Translations under genes and position numbers: made by a program
From: Berberis thunbergii
Lineage: Eukaryota > Streptophyta > Magnoliopsida > Ranunculales > Berberidaceae
DNA: 64,000 bases
Assembly: GCA_003290165.1 (NCBI GenBank)
Contig: QNQO01000450.1
Span: 736,246-800,245, forward strand
Direction: 5' to 3'
Notes under the pieces: model-generated
What the model saw: only the letters and a program-made list of their open reading frames with translations
Told to the model about the DNA's origin: nothing
Database searches by the model: none
In this document: in pieces, positions 32,121 to 44,573 of the stretch
How positions within the stretch are numbered: the first letter of the stretch is position 1
How the letters are laid out: every line of letters begins with the position of its first letter

Positions 32121-33579
32121 ATTTAGGGCTTTCAAAATATATGTATTTAGACGACCTCTTAAAGGCTGACTGTCAGAAACATTGAGGGTATAACAGGATA
32201 TATCACCACTGCAGTGCTCTGACATTGCTACTCAGCCATAGGAACAAACAACGAATAGGACTACCGACTTGCATGGGGATTAATCACATTATTCAGTTGA
32301 ATAAGACATTTTCTCTTCAAATTATTTAATATCAACATATATCAGCATACACAATACCCATAAACTGGTCCAAGAGCCTCTTATTAACAAGGAAACAATC
32401 TGATATTAGCTTTGTAATAGCAAATATTTGACCCATTTTTGCTAATAAAATTAAAGGGTTCTGACGTTCTGTTGTCTTAAGTCCCGTGGGTCCAATTCAT
32501 CAACTTAATGAAATAATTTTGACCACATATCAAAGTAAGGGTAATTTATCCTGTTATGATTGAAATAAAACATGCATTTCATCTCTCTCATTCTCACCTG
32601 AACACGAGGAAGAAGCTGTGTTAATATATGCTGTAGCCAAACAAGCACATTTGATGATTGGTTATTTGTTGGAGTTGTTTTTGTGTTGTCATTATTGATT
32701 GCCAAATGATATTCAACCATCTGATATTTACATTTGCAATATTTACATTTGCAATAGAATGCTCTTTCTGAAGTGAGCATAACCTGCTATGGTTTTTCTT
32801 TGTCAGCTCATTCTTTTTTTTTCACTGGTACAGAGTTCACGGAGATGTGAAATGCCCCTCAGATTGAGTTAGTGAAGGAGTGATTACTTGAGAACTGATT
32901 GGTGATTAAGTTTACCTAGCACCTCTGAGGCTCTGATGAGCGTGGCATCATCAATTTGATTTCGTTGTGTTCTGAGTTCTGACAGTAACGAGCCACTTTT
33001 ATGACTGAAGTTTCCATAGCTCTCCTTCAGGAATTGGCAGTTATCAACGTCCTATTCAAACAGCGGATTTGTTTTGAGCTAAAACCGAGTCTTAATCCAA
33101 ACTTAGTATTTTGGTCAGACGTTGAAACTTGGGCTGATGTTTTCCTGCGGTGAAGGGATTATTCACTTTGGGTTAAATGTATACTGTCAACTGTTTTTTT
33201 TTTGTTTGGCAGAACCGGTAGGTCCTTTTGGTCTGGAACTAATCTACTGAGAATTTTCTTTTAGCCACTCAGGGGTAGACTTTTACAGCATGGATTTTTT
33301 TTGTCATTGTGAACACCAATGGCGATTGTAATACAAAATGGGGTGCCGAAATTTTATTGAAGAAAACATTGGTGTCAAAACAATGAATGGGAAGATGAGG
33401 TTAAAGACGACTGTTCCAAAAAAAAAAAAGGAAGAGCTTGAATGCTTTTGGATCAGCAATTTTCATGTCAATATACAAGAAATTGTCAATAATTTTTCAA
33501 TCTAATGTATGGATAATACGACTCCACTGAGGAGCGTTCCCTAACAAATCAGTTTAAATTATATCTTGTACTTATGTTG
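32121..33579. other. No gene recognised
   Basis: Short frames only. I see no motif or repeat that I can support. Confidence 0.35.
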
Positions 33580-33805
33580 CTTGTTTCATCTTTTCTCGAA
33601 CTACACATCTTCATGGAGCTTGATTTTGATTTTAGATTGAGCTTGATTTCGATTTAGAAACCTCGGACTGCTCCCACGATTATGGGATTCTTTGCTCGTT
33701 TCATCTTTCCTTGGACTACACATCTTCCTGGACCTTGATTTTGATTTAGATTCTTCCCGACTGTTTTCTTGATTATAATCATGGGATCCTTGGTACTCAT
33801 CCATG
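33580..33805. repeat. Tandem duplication of about 110 bp
   Basis: Two units each begin with a GTTTCATCTTTYC sequence, then ACTACACATCTTC, GGASCTTGATTTTGATTT, and later GATTATGGGAT or ATCATGGGATC. A minus-strand frame crosses both, giving two Lys/Ser/Arg-rich segments, but I do not call a gene. Confidence 0.6.
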
Positions 33806-33907
33806 AACAAATTAAATCAGTGGCTACGGGTAGCTAGTTTTCGATTATAAGGGCACTCTTAAATTTTACCAAGAAAAACTCTAGAAATCAACTAGTCAAA
33901 ATATATT

Positions 33908-34045
33908 GGGGGAATTCTAATTGGCGAGGAAACCAGCGAGGGGGAGGGATGCAACCCTCCATCCCCCTCGAGATGCATGTCTGCACCATCGAGATGCGCA
34001 GTGGCGACACCCTCCCCCTCGCTGGTTTCCTCGACAGTGAGACAG
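33908..34045. mobile_element. Hairpin MITE, copy C
   Basis: Perfect outer arms CGAGGAAACCAGCGAGGGGG and CCCCCTCGCTGGTTTCCTCG enclose a CTCGAGATGCATG centre. It is preceded by GGGGAATTCTAATTGG, like copies B and D. Confidence 0.75.
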
Positions 34046-34867
34046 GTCCAAATATATGATTTTGATTCATTAAAATATTACATATTATAATAATTCAATA
34101 CTTGAATGAAACAAGATGTATGTTATTTTACATTTTCAATATATATAATTATGTTTGAAAGCAAAAACTTTGATTGCTGGCCCCAAAGGAAAATCAAACC
34201 ATGTCTAATCACAAGGATAATTAATTTTTGAAGGGCTGATTGCAAGAAATATTTGGTTACCTCACGAAGAAATATCATTTGTCAAAGCATCCAGGCTAGT
34301 TACTCAAGTCATGCTTACCTGAACTTCTTTGTCCATCTAGGACTATGGAGACGATGGAGGCAGTCCGAAATGCTACTAAGGCAAATATTGTTTTCTCATT
34401 AGTGGATACACATGCTTGTAATGTGAACTTCATAACATATTGCCATGTCAGTTGCTGATGATCTGTTTGAATTTCCCATGATCTCTGCCTTCAATGACAA
34501 AACAATTATATTTCGTTGGAAATCATTGTTAATCCCTAGACTTTCAAAGAAAGAATTAAAACGCGCGTGATTCCCTTACAGTTGTGATGTATTAGAACTC
34601 GCCTTACTCACATGGGTATAGACTGACACATCAATGCATTTTCCAATTCAAGGACCAAAAGCTATATAAGCAAGGAGTGTTTTAACATATTACAACTTTC
34701 AGCCAACTCTTAAAAAAACACTGGTTCATCATAATTTAACTTCCCTTGAGGCTCGTTCTTATCTTCGATTCTAGAACATTATGCTTATTCACAATGATGT
34801 GATTCGTCGCCCATCCCATCGTAATTATCTCACCTTGTTCTCTTTTCGTTGCTCATTCTTACCTGGG

Positions 34868-34965
34868 GAATTCTAAATGTCGAGGAAATGAGCGAGGAAA
34901 CCAACGAGGGAAGTGAGGTGGAGGGAGGGGAACCATTCATCTCCCTCAATATATGTGGCATGTTT
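34868..34965. mobile_element. Hairpin MITE, copy D (half)
   Basis: GGGGAATTCTAAATGTCGAG then GAAACCAACGAGGGAAGTGA resembles the left half of copy B. The right half is missing and the sequence runs into the next element. Confidence 0.55.
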
Positions 34966-34997
34966 GTATTTGTAAATGTAAGATAGAACATACAATG

Positions 34998-35032
<35 letters not shown>
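34998..35032. repeat. AT dinucleotide microsatellite
   Basis: About fifteen or more uninterrupted TA repeats. Confidence 0.9.
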
Positions 35033-35037
<5 letters not shown>

Positions 35038-36260
35038 AAGATACAAAACTTAACATATGCAGTATATATTATGTGTGTTAACTTTATCTAATTTATCACA
35101 CGTTATCAGCACGAGTGCTTTGACCAAGTGAGTTGATCATATTTTCTTTGATTTTTTATTCGAAGAGTTTTGATCACAACAATTATAACTAACGAGCGTC
35201 GTTATTTATTCTGATTTTCTTTTCAATTGGAAAGCATTGAATGTAACTAGTCCCTAACTCGTTTTAATTTTGATTTTTATCATATTCGTTATATCGTTGC
35301 AAACAATTTGATTACCCATTGACCATGACTAACACTATATTTGTAAAATTCATTATACGTCTGAATTTATTGAACTGATTTGATTATTTATATGTGACAC
35401 ACACTTCAGTTTAAACCTAAACTTGGATGTAAATATTTTTTGCTCCAATTAACTTCAAGTAATATAGTCTTTGATGTATCGTCATAACCGATTCGTACTT
35501 TGTGGATAATTTAAATGTACCACTATCATTTAAAGTCATGACCACTTGAATTAAATTTTTACACATGATACATACTTGATTGCTTAGATATTCACATGTT
35601 ATGTGATACATGCATGGATTTGATTGTTAATTCATATATTATAGTAGAATATAGAAGAACTACCTAAATAAGATTTTATTTGTTTTCAATGAGTTTCACT
35701 ACTTATTGCAATTTCTCAACTAATTGAGGAACAATAAATTGTGTAATTTACATTTGAGTCGAACAAACAAGTTCAAGGGTCAATATTATTCATTGTTCCC
35801 TGTTGGGCCTTATAAAAGACCCTTGGGTATTAGTTGATGCTAAAATTTTAATTAAAAACTCATAATACCAAACCATCTGATTCCGTGACAATTTCTGAAG
35901 TAAATGCCAACAATAGCTCGAGAAGAGGCCGAGGCGGAGGATGTGGCAAGAATAAATACTCCAAAAGAGGTGGTAGCTCTGAAAAAGGTAGCTACAATAA
36001 TCACTCCAACAAAAATGATTATAGCAATTACTCTAGCAGAGGTGGTTACCCAAGTAGAGGTAGTTACAATACTTACTACAAATGGTCTAAACCTTCTGCT
36101 CGGGACAATGATAAAACTCTTACGAATGATACTAAGAATCTTTTTAGAGATAATACTTGTCATAGATGTGGTAAACGTGAACATTAGTCATGTGTTTATT
36201 GTGCACTAAAAGCGGCAATAGATAAATATTGAGCCTCCATTAAAACCAAAGACACAATAG
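35033..36260 (+). pseudogene. Copia relic: LTR end, gag C-terminus
   Basis: TCACACGTTATCAGCACGAG at about 35096-35115 is the sequence often seen at the inner edge of plant Copia 5' LTRs. Further on, 35885-36250 encodes a Gly/Arg/Ser/Tyr-rich stretch (NNSSRRGRGGGCGKNKYSKR) and a zinc knuckle CHRCGKREH, damaged by a stop in place of the next residue. This is the C-terminus of a Copia gag. Nothing clear remains of protease, integrase or RT. Confidence 0.6.
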
Positions 36261-37209
36261 GAAGATAATAGCCAATGTTCCTTTCAATATTTGGATTTGC
36301 TTCCATTGCAACAAAAATCGATAGGCTTATTTTAATCATGGTTGTGTGTTAGTGACTTATACACTTATGGCAACATACAACACTATGGATCTAATGAAAC
36401 ATCATGGTCCCTTACATTTTCTAAATTAAATGTCAATTTTAGTTGTAAAAATATAGCGATAGAAAACATGCAAAACATAAATACCCCCAGTATGAGGTAA
36501 CTCCAGTAGAAGTGGTCATTAGCTAAAGTAATACATTTCAACATCCAGCATAACTTAATCCATCGGCAAATATGCCAGTAGTAGTTGTTACAACGACGTT
36601 ACTCCACGTCTCATCCTTATTTTAGGAACCACCAAAAGTGGTCTAGAACACATGCTAAAGAAATGAGAATCTCTCTTACAAAATTATCATAGATTATGTT
36701 ACATTGAAATATTTGTTTAATTTATTTGTTTATTGTATACCTTTTTCTTCGAAAATGTGATTTATAAACTATAAATGATTTGACAATCATATGTTTGATT
36801 CAGAGTATTGTACACATAATATATTGACAAGTCAAAAAATTTCTCAACACTGACCTTTAAAATACAAAGAGTGCCTATTATAGCTAGACATATGCAATTC
36901 ATTGAAGGATCCAGAAGAGCCGACTATTTATTATTTCTGCAGTTCTTAAAGAAACTTGTTTATTTGAAAACTATATGCATCTAATGTTAGAAGCCTGCAA
37001 CTTACATTAGAGATATTTTTCGTTAACTTATTGGAATTATACCACTATCGGAGTTGTTGTATCACAGGCAGTTTTACACCAAAAGCTTAAAATAAGTCAC
37101 CTTTAGCACACACTCAACTAATAGATACTTATGTAGTCCTTATTCACCCTGTAACCTTATTACTAAACTCTTTCTGAGTCTTTGTCGTTTTATAAACAAT
37201 ACACGGCGA
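36261..37209. other. No gene recognised
   Basis: AT-rich. It may hold more decayed Copia sequence, but no motif can be read. Confidence 0.35.
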
Positions 37210-37639
37210 CTTTCAAGTAGGGTTGGGAGTGAGGCGGATTTTCACGGATATCGACGCGTCAGCCCTGAATTAGGGCAAATTTGGATTTGCCATAACAGAT
37301 TTTGGGGCGGATTCGGTGATGCAAATTATATCTGTTACGGATTTGGACATATCCACCCCCTGATATCCGTTTGTATACTGTTTTTACTAAAATACCCTTT
37401 ATCATTAAATAAAATGTTATCCCTAATTCTTTACTCCATAGAATCATTTCTTCAATTCATCGCATCACAAGATAACTGTGCTCTCTCCCCTTCGAGTAAG
37501 TCTAGCCAGCCATGTTTGCTAGCATTTTCTTGATTTTTTTACACTTGTTACCCCTCCTCTTTAAAATACAACCACAAACAACACTTATGGAATTGTAAAA
37601 AACTAATAAAGACCCAAAAGAGGCAATCAAACAAGGTTG

Positions 37640-38186
37640 GCTAGAAGTGTTGTTCCCTTCACCCTTCCCCCACTCTCCAAGTCTCCATCATCATTTCTTC
37701 TTCCTTTCTATCACCACAAAAACCAGCATCTCTCTCTCTCAATCAAATCTCTTTAGACCAAAACCCCCAATTTTATCTATTATTATTCTTCTTCTTCTTT
37801 CCATTGATCAACGAGATTCCATTCCTCATAAAGTTCTTCCATCTAATCTAAATCTAGGGTTCCCTTTCTTCCTCTTCTTCTTCTATCCTTGAATCTCCCT
37901 CCATTCATTCTTTTATTCTTGGTGTGGGGACCTGTCTCAAATTCAATCCTCATTTTTTTTCTATGTTTTGGATTTAATTAACCTTGCATCACCATTTCAA
38001 TGATCGGATCTACTTGCTTGCTATTGTAATTGAGATTGTTATTGTGATTTGTAAGTAATGAGAAAGATAGCAGTAGGAGCAACAGTAATATGCACTGCAA
38101 CGATATGTGCAGTGGCAGCTCTCATAGTGCGCCACCATATGAGATGCTCCGGCAGATGGACACAAGCGATGGCGATACTCAAAAGA
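37640..38186 (+). pseudogene. Hexokinase 5' leader and N-terminus fragment
   Basis: From 38058 the frame reads MRKIAVGATVICTATICAVA then ALIVRHHMRCSGRWTQAMAI, which closely matches the N-terminal membrane anchor of plant type B hexokinases (HXK1/HXK2), located on the outer mitochondrial membrane. The CT-rich stretch 37640-38050 looks like the leader of the same gene. After about 38186 the match stops, with no glucose- or ATP-binding region. It is a captured fragment. Confidence 0.78.
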
Positions 38187-38335
38187 GTTTGGGGACAAGC
38201 GTGCTATGTCGATTGCCAAGCTCAGACAGGTGTATCTTGACAGATCGTATCTACGTCGAGCTTGTGAAGATATCAAATTTGAACTCCCTCTCGACATATC
38301 TCTTGTTTCAGATCTACCACCACCATCATGAGGGG
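38184..38335 (+). pseudogene. Unidentified coding fragment
   Basis: The frame from about 38180 reads YSKEFGDKRAMSIAKLRQVY, then LDRSYLRRACEDIKFELPLD and ISLVSDLPPP without a stop. It looks like conserved protein but is not hexokinase. It begins where the hexokinase match ends and runs up to the cold-shock piece, so it seems to be a third source gene. I cannot name it. Confidence 0.45.
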
Positions 38336-38405
38336 TAACGAAGTCGAACCCCTTTTCATCGCTAAACCATTTCACAATCCCCGTAAATCGGCCTCCACTC
38401 GCCAT
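38316..38405 (-). pseudogene. Cold-shock-domain protein N-terminal fragment
   Basis: On the minus strand from 38405, MASGGRFTGIVKWFSDEKGF then DFVTPHDGGG matches the start of the plant cold-shock-domain glycine-rich proteins (GRP2/CSP family, RNA chaperones). RNP1 is altered: KGFDFV instead of KGFGFI. The rest of the domain, including RNP2 (normally LFVHQ), is absent. The orientation is opposite to the hexokinase piece. Confidence 0.75.
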
Positions 38406-38635
38406 TCAAGTCTGGATCTGCACGTTCAATTTCTACAATTGCATAATTACATACTTCAGATATGAAGATTTTTTTAATAGATAATCGGGATGAGGCGAAT
38501 ATTCGCCAATCCGTGGGAAGCGGGGATGATTTAAAAAAAAAACAATTTATAATCATACATTCGAAAATCCAAGATCCCCAACTAGGCGGGGATGGATTTG
38601 TCCCAATCTACCCCGTTGTCATCCCTATTTTCGAG

Positions 38636-39091
38636 CTCCGATCTACAAAGAGTCATAGTTAGATTTCAAGTTTTATTTTATTGCAACCGAAAATATTATA
38701 ATAGTTATGCAAAATAATTTTACAACAAACATAACCACACGTAAAAGTACATAGCCATATATCCACGATAGCAATTGCCCGAAAATCTCAACATTTGGAA
38801 ATAGCAAGCTCTCAATTTTAAGTAAACAACGAGAACCAAGGTAGACAATGTACAAAAGAAATCCACCCATTTCTTGACAAAAAAAACTAAAGAACAAAAA
38901 ATACAAAAATATCACAATGGTAATACATATATAGGAATTGTTAGTGCAACCCACCTTTGAAGTGCCAAAAAGTACCTATTAAAGGTCGCACCGCTTCTGA
39001 GAAACTATCCAACTCAGGAGTTATGCAAATTGGTATAGCTATTGTGTAACTTTATACCATGTAGAAACGAATAAGGGCAGGTATAAGCCTT
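38636..39091. other. No gene recognised
   Basis: AT-rich. I see nothing I can support. Confidence 0.35.
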
Positions 39092-39605
39092 ACAACATCC
39101 ACAATCGCTAGTCTTGAGAAGGAGGCAACCATCTCTGTTTGACACCCATGCAACCCTCTCTCCCTATTCAAGCCCAAAATAGCCCCAATGGCACTGCCCA
39201 AGAAAGCCTCACACAGGCCTTCTGCATAAAGACTTGCAGATTGCTTATGTGGAAGGGTGAGTTTGGGCTATGTGGCTCTGCACAACCTAAATTCATTTTT
39301 TTTCTACATGTCACCATGTTTATCCATTGCTCATAACGGCTACACTGGGTTGACGAATCTTGACCACTGCTCCGACGAGCCATAGCGGCTATTTTTACGA
39401 GATCGATCACTAAGTAACGTTCATATTTTAGCTTATATAAATCCCTCTAAACTTAATTTCATCACAACAATCTACATTTTCATCTCAAATTTTTTTCACT
39501 CCCAACTTCCATATTAATTACAACTTAAATTTTTGTTAAGTTTTATTTCTTATATTTACATTTTCAAAATTTTTATTTCAATCCTTAGATTTTTCAAATT
39601 TTTCT

Positions 39606-41000
39606 ATGGATCATCACACAAATCTCCCTAATTTAAGATTCGGAGATAATGATTTCGGTTTCAATTCATATTATTATAGCCAAGTGCAACGGAGGTCCCA
39701 TCTACAAATTATTTTTTCCAATCTCAACTTATTTTTTGTTTGTCAACCCATAGATATTCAATCACAATATCTTTCTCAAAATTTGTTATTTCAAATGTCA
39801 TCTCAATCACAACCATTCCAAAATCCATATTTTCAATCACAAACATTTCAAAACCAATATTTTCAACTCCAACATTTTCAACTAGAAAATCCTCAATTTA
39901 TAAACCCTTAATCTCAACCTTTCCCAACTACAACAAGAGGAAGTAGAGCCACTCACGGAGGGTCAAGGTCTACGAGTATCCCCTTCTCAAACACACGAAC
40001 GCTCGTTGAAGTTGAAGAAAATGAAGGTTTAGATGTTGTGAAAGGTATTACTTATACCATCGCTGAAGATATTACGCTATGCGATGCCTTTATAATAGTG
40101 TCTGAGATATCGTAACTAAAATTGACATGAAGCAAAAGTTTTTCTACCAATGAGTAAATAACATCTACGATGATTCAGCTCCTCGTGTGTTTGGAAGAAG
40201 GGATCTTGTATCATTAGAAAATAGAATTGGGAGATTGAAAAAAATTATGGAAAATTGGTCATGGTACATTAAAAGAGCGACACAACTAAACCTAGTGGTG
40301 CTAACGGAAAGGATCGGATAATTACTGAATTTTTGGTCTTTATTTTATAATGTTTGTCTTAGTTTTTACAATGAAATGCTAAAGTAATATATTTGCACGT
40401 CTTCTAGCTAAGAAAGTTTTTCAAGAAGATATGCATACAATGTTCAAATAGGATTACATTTACCTGAAGTCAATAGGTTTGATTCACAGTTACTAGCTCA
40501 AGAAAAAAAAATTGGTAAAGAGGTCAAGAACATACCTCTACGAGTTTAAGTTGCCTCTACGATTTTCTAGGTCCAACCTCAGCGCGCTTTGAACCTAACA
40601 CTCTTTCAGTAAATGCGAGTAAAAGGTAGGCTTTAGAAACTGGGATCCTTATAATTTCATAGGCCTAGAGGATGAATCTGATGAATAAGTGTCTGTTGGT
40701 GGTGACAGATTATCCCAAATTCGCCTTATGAGAAGAAAAGCCGCTAAAGGGAAAAGAAGCGCCTTCGTCAATGAGTCTCAAAATGGTGGAAAAATACAAA
40801 AGAGCATTAAACTAGCAAGATAACATAGCCATATCAACAGGAGCTTGTAGACCACCTAAATGTAGCAATAACGCAACGTAACGAGTATATTTAAGATCAT
40901 AAGGCAAAAAAATACAATATTGAACTGAGAAGGAAAGAGAGTATTTTGTGAAATATATTCAATCGGAAGAAAATGTCAAAATTGCAAGGATGAATGATGA
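39606..41000 (+). pseudogene. PIF/Harbinger ORF1-like (Myb/NAM-associated) relic
   Basis: It starts MDHHTNLPNLRFGDNDFGFN, with a Gln/Phe/Ser-rich region made of short repeats (FQNPYFQSQTFQNQYF). After a stop come pieces typical of ORF1 proteins: AEDITLCDAFIIVSE, then SLENRIGRLKKIMENWSWYI and NPSGANGKDR in shifted frames. Near 40730 MRRKAAKGKRSAFVNES corresponds to the conserved RPxGRKxAK box. ORF1 is a DNA-binding partner of the transposase. Many stops make it dead. Confidence 0.6.
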
Positions 41001-41015
41001 ACATCGAATAATGAC

Positions 41016-41180
41016 TACGAAGTGGTTAGGGTTGTGTGGGTTTATCCCCCACGACCTAGGTTCGAGACCCGCCAGCGGCATGTTTATTTTCTTATGGTGT
41101 TGACATGAAGGTCGCACCTTGTTGATAGGTTATGGGATCCTATAAAAACCTAGTTTTCTTTCCAAAAAAAAAGTACGAAG
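41016..41180 (+). mobile_element. SINE with target duplication
   Basis: The 151-bp body (41023-41173) has an A-box-like GTGGTTAGGGTTGTG start, a B box GGTTCGAGACC at about 41071-41081, and an A-run tail of nine. The 7-bp duplication TACGAAG lies at 41016-41022 and 41174-41180. This is a tRNA-derived SINE, transcribed by RNA polymerase III when active. Confidence 0.85.
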
Positions 41181-41429
41181 ACAGTGGAAATGAAGAAGAG
41201 CATACTAGCTGAATAGGATGAAGATCAAGATTACAAGGAAATAAAAATGCAATAGTAACTTGAGAGGAAAATGTAGCCTCTTTGTATTTATTATTTTCAG
41301 TAAAGGATTAACTTTTACTTTTCGTATTAATCAATAAACATGCGTATTTTACCTCTAAAAACTAGTGCTAAAAAAATTAAACTACCTGAATGGATAAAAC
41401 AGAATTTGATAACATAAGTTGAGAATATA

Positions 41430-42045
41430 ACTAACTTAACAAATATGACTTGAAACATGAAAGTAAAAGCACCAAGGTGAGCCAAAGCAATCCCAAATGT
41501 GTTCAACTAGATCACGTTGCAATTGACGGTGAACTATTGCATCCCAATAAGCATGATAACATGTGATGTACTCAGCATAACACTCTCCAGGTTCATAATC
41601 ATGGCTATGTACAGCCAATGGGTGGGATATCACTCAAAATATATCGATTATGATCAAGCGTCCAACCACATTCATCTTCAACAATCATGTTATTCAAAAT
41701 GATACAAATGAGCATGATCTTGTTTATCTGGCTTTTACTCCAAGTTCTTGCAAGTTGATGAATAGTGTCCCACCGTGCTTGTAAAACCTAAATACTCAAC
41801 ATATTTTTTAACACTTTCTTGGACCTTAGCAAACATTTTTTCTTGCTTAGTGAGAGGACTTGAAATTGTTTTCACTATAGTAGGCAACTTTGGATAGATA
41901 GCATTATCAAGAATCAGGAATATAATACATATTATAATCATATCTATTTATATTGAAATTTGCATGAGCCTCACATTTGATAAGTTGATCGAAAATGGTT
42001 GACCAATCAAGAACGTTGGAAGTCATTATACAAACCCAACATGCC
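41430..42045 (-). pseudogene. PIF/Harbinger transposase, C-terminal half
   Basis: On the minus strand, downstream of the Gypsy insertion, the broken frames read AIYPKLPTIVKTISSPLTKQ and EKMFAKVQESVKKYVEYLGF (41735-41900), then IVHRQLQRDLVEHIWDCFG (41460-41530). These are the D-x-x-YP, KxFAxxQE and C-terminal HxxLxxDLIEHxW signatures of plant Harbinger DDE transposases. Stops and frame changes are present. Confidence 0.75.
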
Positions 42046-42050
42046 AGATC

Positions 42051-44512
42051 TGTCACGCCCCGACTCGCCACGGGAATCGCAGCGTGTCGATGCGTGAACT
42101 AACACGTACACAGGCGGATCGTAATCGGCCACAACATCATAATATAACACATTCTAGATACGAGAAACAAACAGAAATAAAACTACGCTTAAGTTTGAAC
42201 AAAATAAATATATATTTGATTCGCCCCGCCAGAGTCATAGCGACAAAACCAGTATACAAACATTTAGTTTAACAATATAGTACATCTGAAACACAGAGGA
42301 AACAAAACATACCCGTACAGGGTGGACACAACCAAAAAGCACAAAACGCTCCTACAATGAAAACCGGGGCCTACGCGCCACGATCAGCAGGAACTCCAAC
42401 ACTGTCTGCACTCCAATAGAAGCACACCCCTTGCGGGGTCAGCAAAGCACAAAGCTAGCTGGTGCGAGCGAACTAAATACAAATAACGGAATAACGTACC
42501 AAAAAAAATTCATGCCAAACAATAAATGATAAATAACAAGTTCTAAAGACTAAATCACACCGTGTCTCTAAAGATAATATTTCTAAGTTCGAGCAACAAC
42601 ACAAACATTTCAGATTCCACAATAACTACCAGTTTACGATATATGCCGATCATTACACGCGATTCAAACATGGTAAATATCAAGCAATGGAAATAAAGAC
42701 AATCTCATAATTCTTCCTAGTCTCCTAGGTATAGCAATCAAGTTGAAATCAGAAATCCTGTAAAATCCTGTATAAGTGTCTCATATCGTAGGTATCCGCA
42801 TACCCTACGAATGTGTCTCACCCAGACACATCCCACAACGTGCACCAGTACCACTTCGGGCTTGTTTGTATCCTAATGGGGTGTCATCTGCCAGGATACA
42901 AACTCAAACATCCCGAACGACTGGCCTAACACGGCCAACCTAACATAATCAAAATCAAGCGCGCTGGGAGGGAAAGTGAGTAATCTCCAAAGCACCTCCT
43001 CCGGGACCCGTCCTACTGCACTATATAGTGGCAAGTGCGTGCGGGAGCTCACCGCACCTCAGCAAGCTTGCCACATGCAGTAGCGTCCACAATGTCAGGT
43101 GCGAGTCATCTCAAGCACCATCCAACTCACGATGTGAGCAAGCTCCTAAGCATCGGCAAACAGGTATTATAGCGGGGTAAAGACACTTATACTACTATCC
43201 ACATGCACAAATGACAAGTCTGTACATAACCAAATGTACAAACGTGCAATCATAAACAATTCGGCAATTTTTATAAAACCACGACTATGCTAGGGTCCCA
43301 ACATGACCCCATTCACCACAATAAATTATTCGAGTCGATTATCATACATGCTCAAGACTCGAAAATCCACGGTAAAACATGATATGTTATGCAAACTCGA
43401 CAACAAAGCATACAAGTCTCATGTCATTACACCAAAGCCTAATCACACCAAAATTACTATTCGATTTCATTCAAGTATAACATGCTTTCCGAAAGGTCAA
43501 TGCATAATTCATTCACACATAACTAACACAATCCTCGAAATATCTGAAAACTCCGAATTTCAGATTTGGAGTCAATTCCACACAATTGACGGTATAATGT
43601 AAAAATTCAATTCAGGATTTCAAATACTTATTTCTTAAATTAAAATTATAGTTCCACTCACCTGGCGGAATGGATTTTCAAAACCCTACTCCTACCGGTC
43701 GAAGCTCCAAACACGCAAAACCACGAATGCGGGGCCACGAAAATTCTAAAACTGCAAGGCGGACTCGAAAATGAGAAAACTAGCCGAAAACTGAAATAAA
43801 TAAATAAATACAAGCGGCGCGTGACTGAAAGGAAAACTTACAGGCAAAAGGAATTCGGCAACCACCCCGCCGAAATCCAAAGTTTGGCGAAAACGCGCCG
43901 AAACCCTCCCTACTCCGGTCTGATCGCTACCAAACTACGCAACAACCCACAAAAGAGTCTAAGGACACTCAGAGTCACGAAAATGAGGCTCACCCATGCA
44001 CCCAAAGCCCGGTTTCACGCCGAGGAACCCTCCAAACAAACATGCACCCTGATTTTTTTTGAAAAAAAAAATTTGGCCAACCCCAAAACAGTCTTGCATG
44101 TCGGTTCTAAGGGTTCCCAATGACGCCACCAAGGCCCCAACACGGCTGATCGGAGCTATGGAAACCAATCAAACCCAACCCAAATGAAAACTGATTTTTT
44201 TTTCGAAAAAAACAACTATAAAATAAAGAGGGGAAAAAAATAGAGAACGAACCGAGGAGGAGGTGAGATTGGGGGACGAAAATCCACCAAAACCGCCGAG
44301 AAATGGTTGGAGGAGGCGACGATGTCACGGTGTCGCTCGCTGCTGGAATGAACAGAAAACCAAAAAAAAATAAAAAAAAATAAAAGAGAAAAAGAAGAAA
44401 AGAGAGGGGTCGTTTTGTTTTAAAGGGGTGGGTGGCTATGTGCCCCACCACCTTTGCTGAGTACACCCCGCCCTATAAAAAAATCTTTTTTTTTTAAAAC
44501 GCAGGTCTCACA
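42051..44512 (-). repeat. Gypsy 3' LTR (left copy)
   Basis: 2462 bp, TGTCACGCCCCGACTCGCCA to CGCAGGTCTCACA on the plus strand. In the first roughly 260 bases I count about 13 differences from the right copy. A 100-codon open frame at 43303-43602 is present in both LTRs but has no known motif. Confidence 0.95.
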
Positions 44513-44573
44513 TCATACACACCTTAAAAGAGATCTCGTCCTCGAGATCGAACAAAAGCCACGACAAGAAAAC

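Larger units (their letters stand above)
37218..38627. mobile_element. hAT-like element carrying chimeric gene fragments
   Basis: It starts TAGGGTTGGGAGTGAGGCGG (37218). Its end, complemented, reads TAGGGATGACAACGGGGTAG (38627). Flanks CTTTCAAG (37210-37217) and TTTTCGAG (38628-38635) agree at 6 of 8 bases, as an old 8-bp hAT duplication would. The subterminal parts contain GGCGGATTCGG and GGATATCCACCCC-like sequence. Inside are three gene pieces and no transposase. The ends are imperfect, so the boundaries are likely but not proven. Confidence 0.6.

Noticed and set aside
34998..35032. Replication origin or matrix attachment site
   Set aside because: It is a plain TA microsatellite. Nothing else supports such a role.
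37640..38335. A functional hexokinase gene
   Set aside because: Only the leader and membrane anchor match. The sugar- and ATP-binding domains are absent, and another sequence follows within 45 codons.
43303..43602. A 100-codon frame repeated at 50614-50913, as a conserved gene
   Set aside because: Both copies lie inside the two LTRs of one Gypsy element. The conservation is due to LTR duplication, not coding selection.
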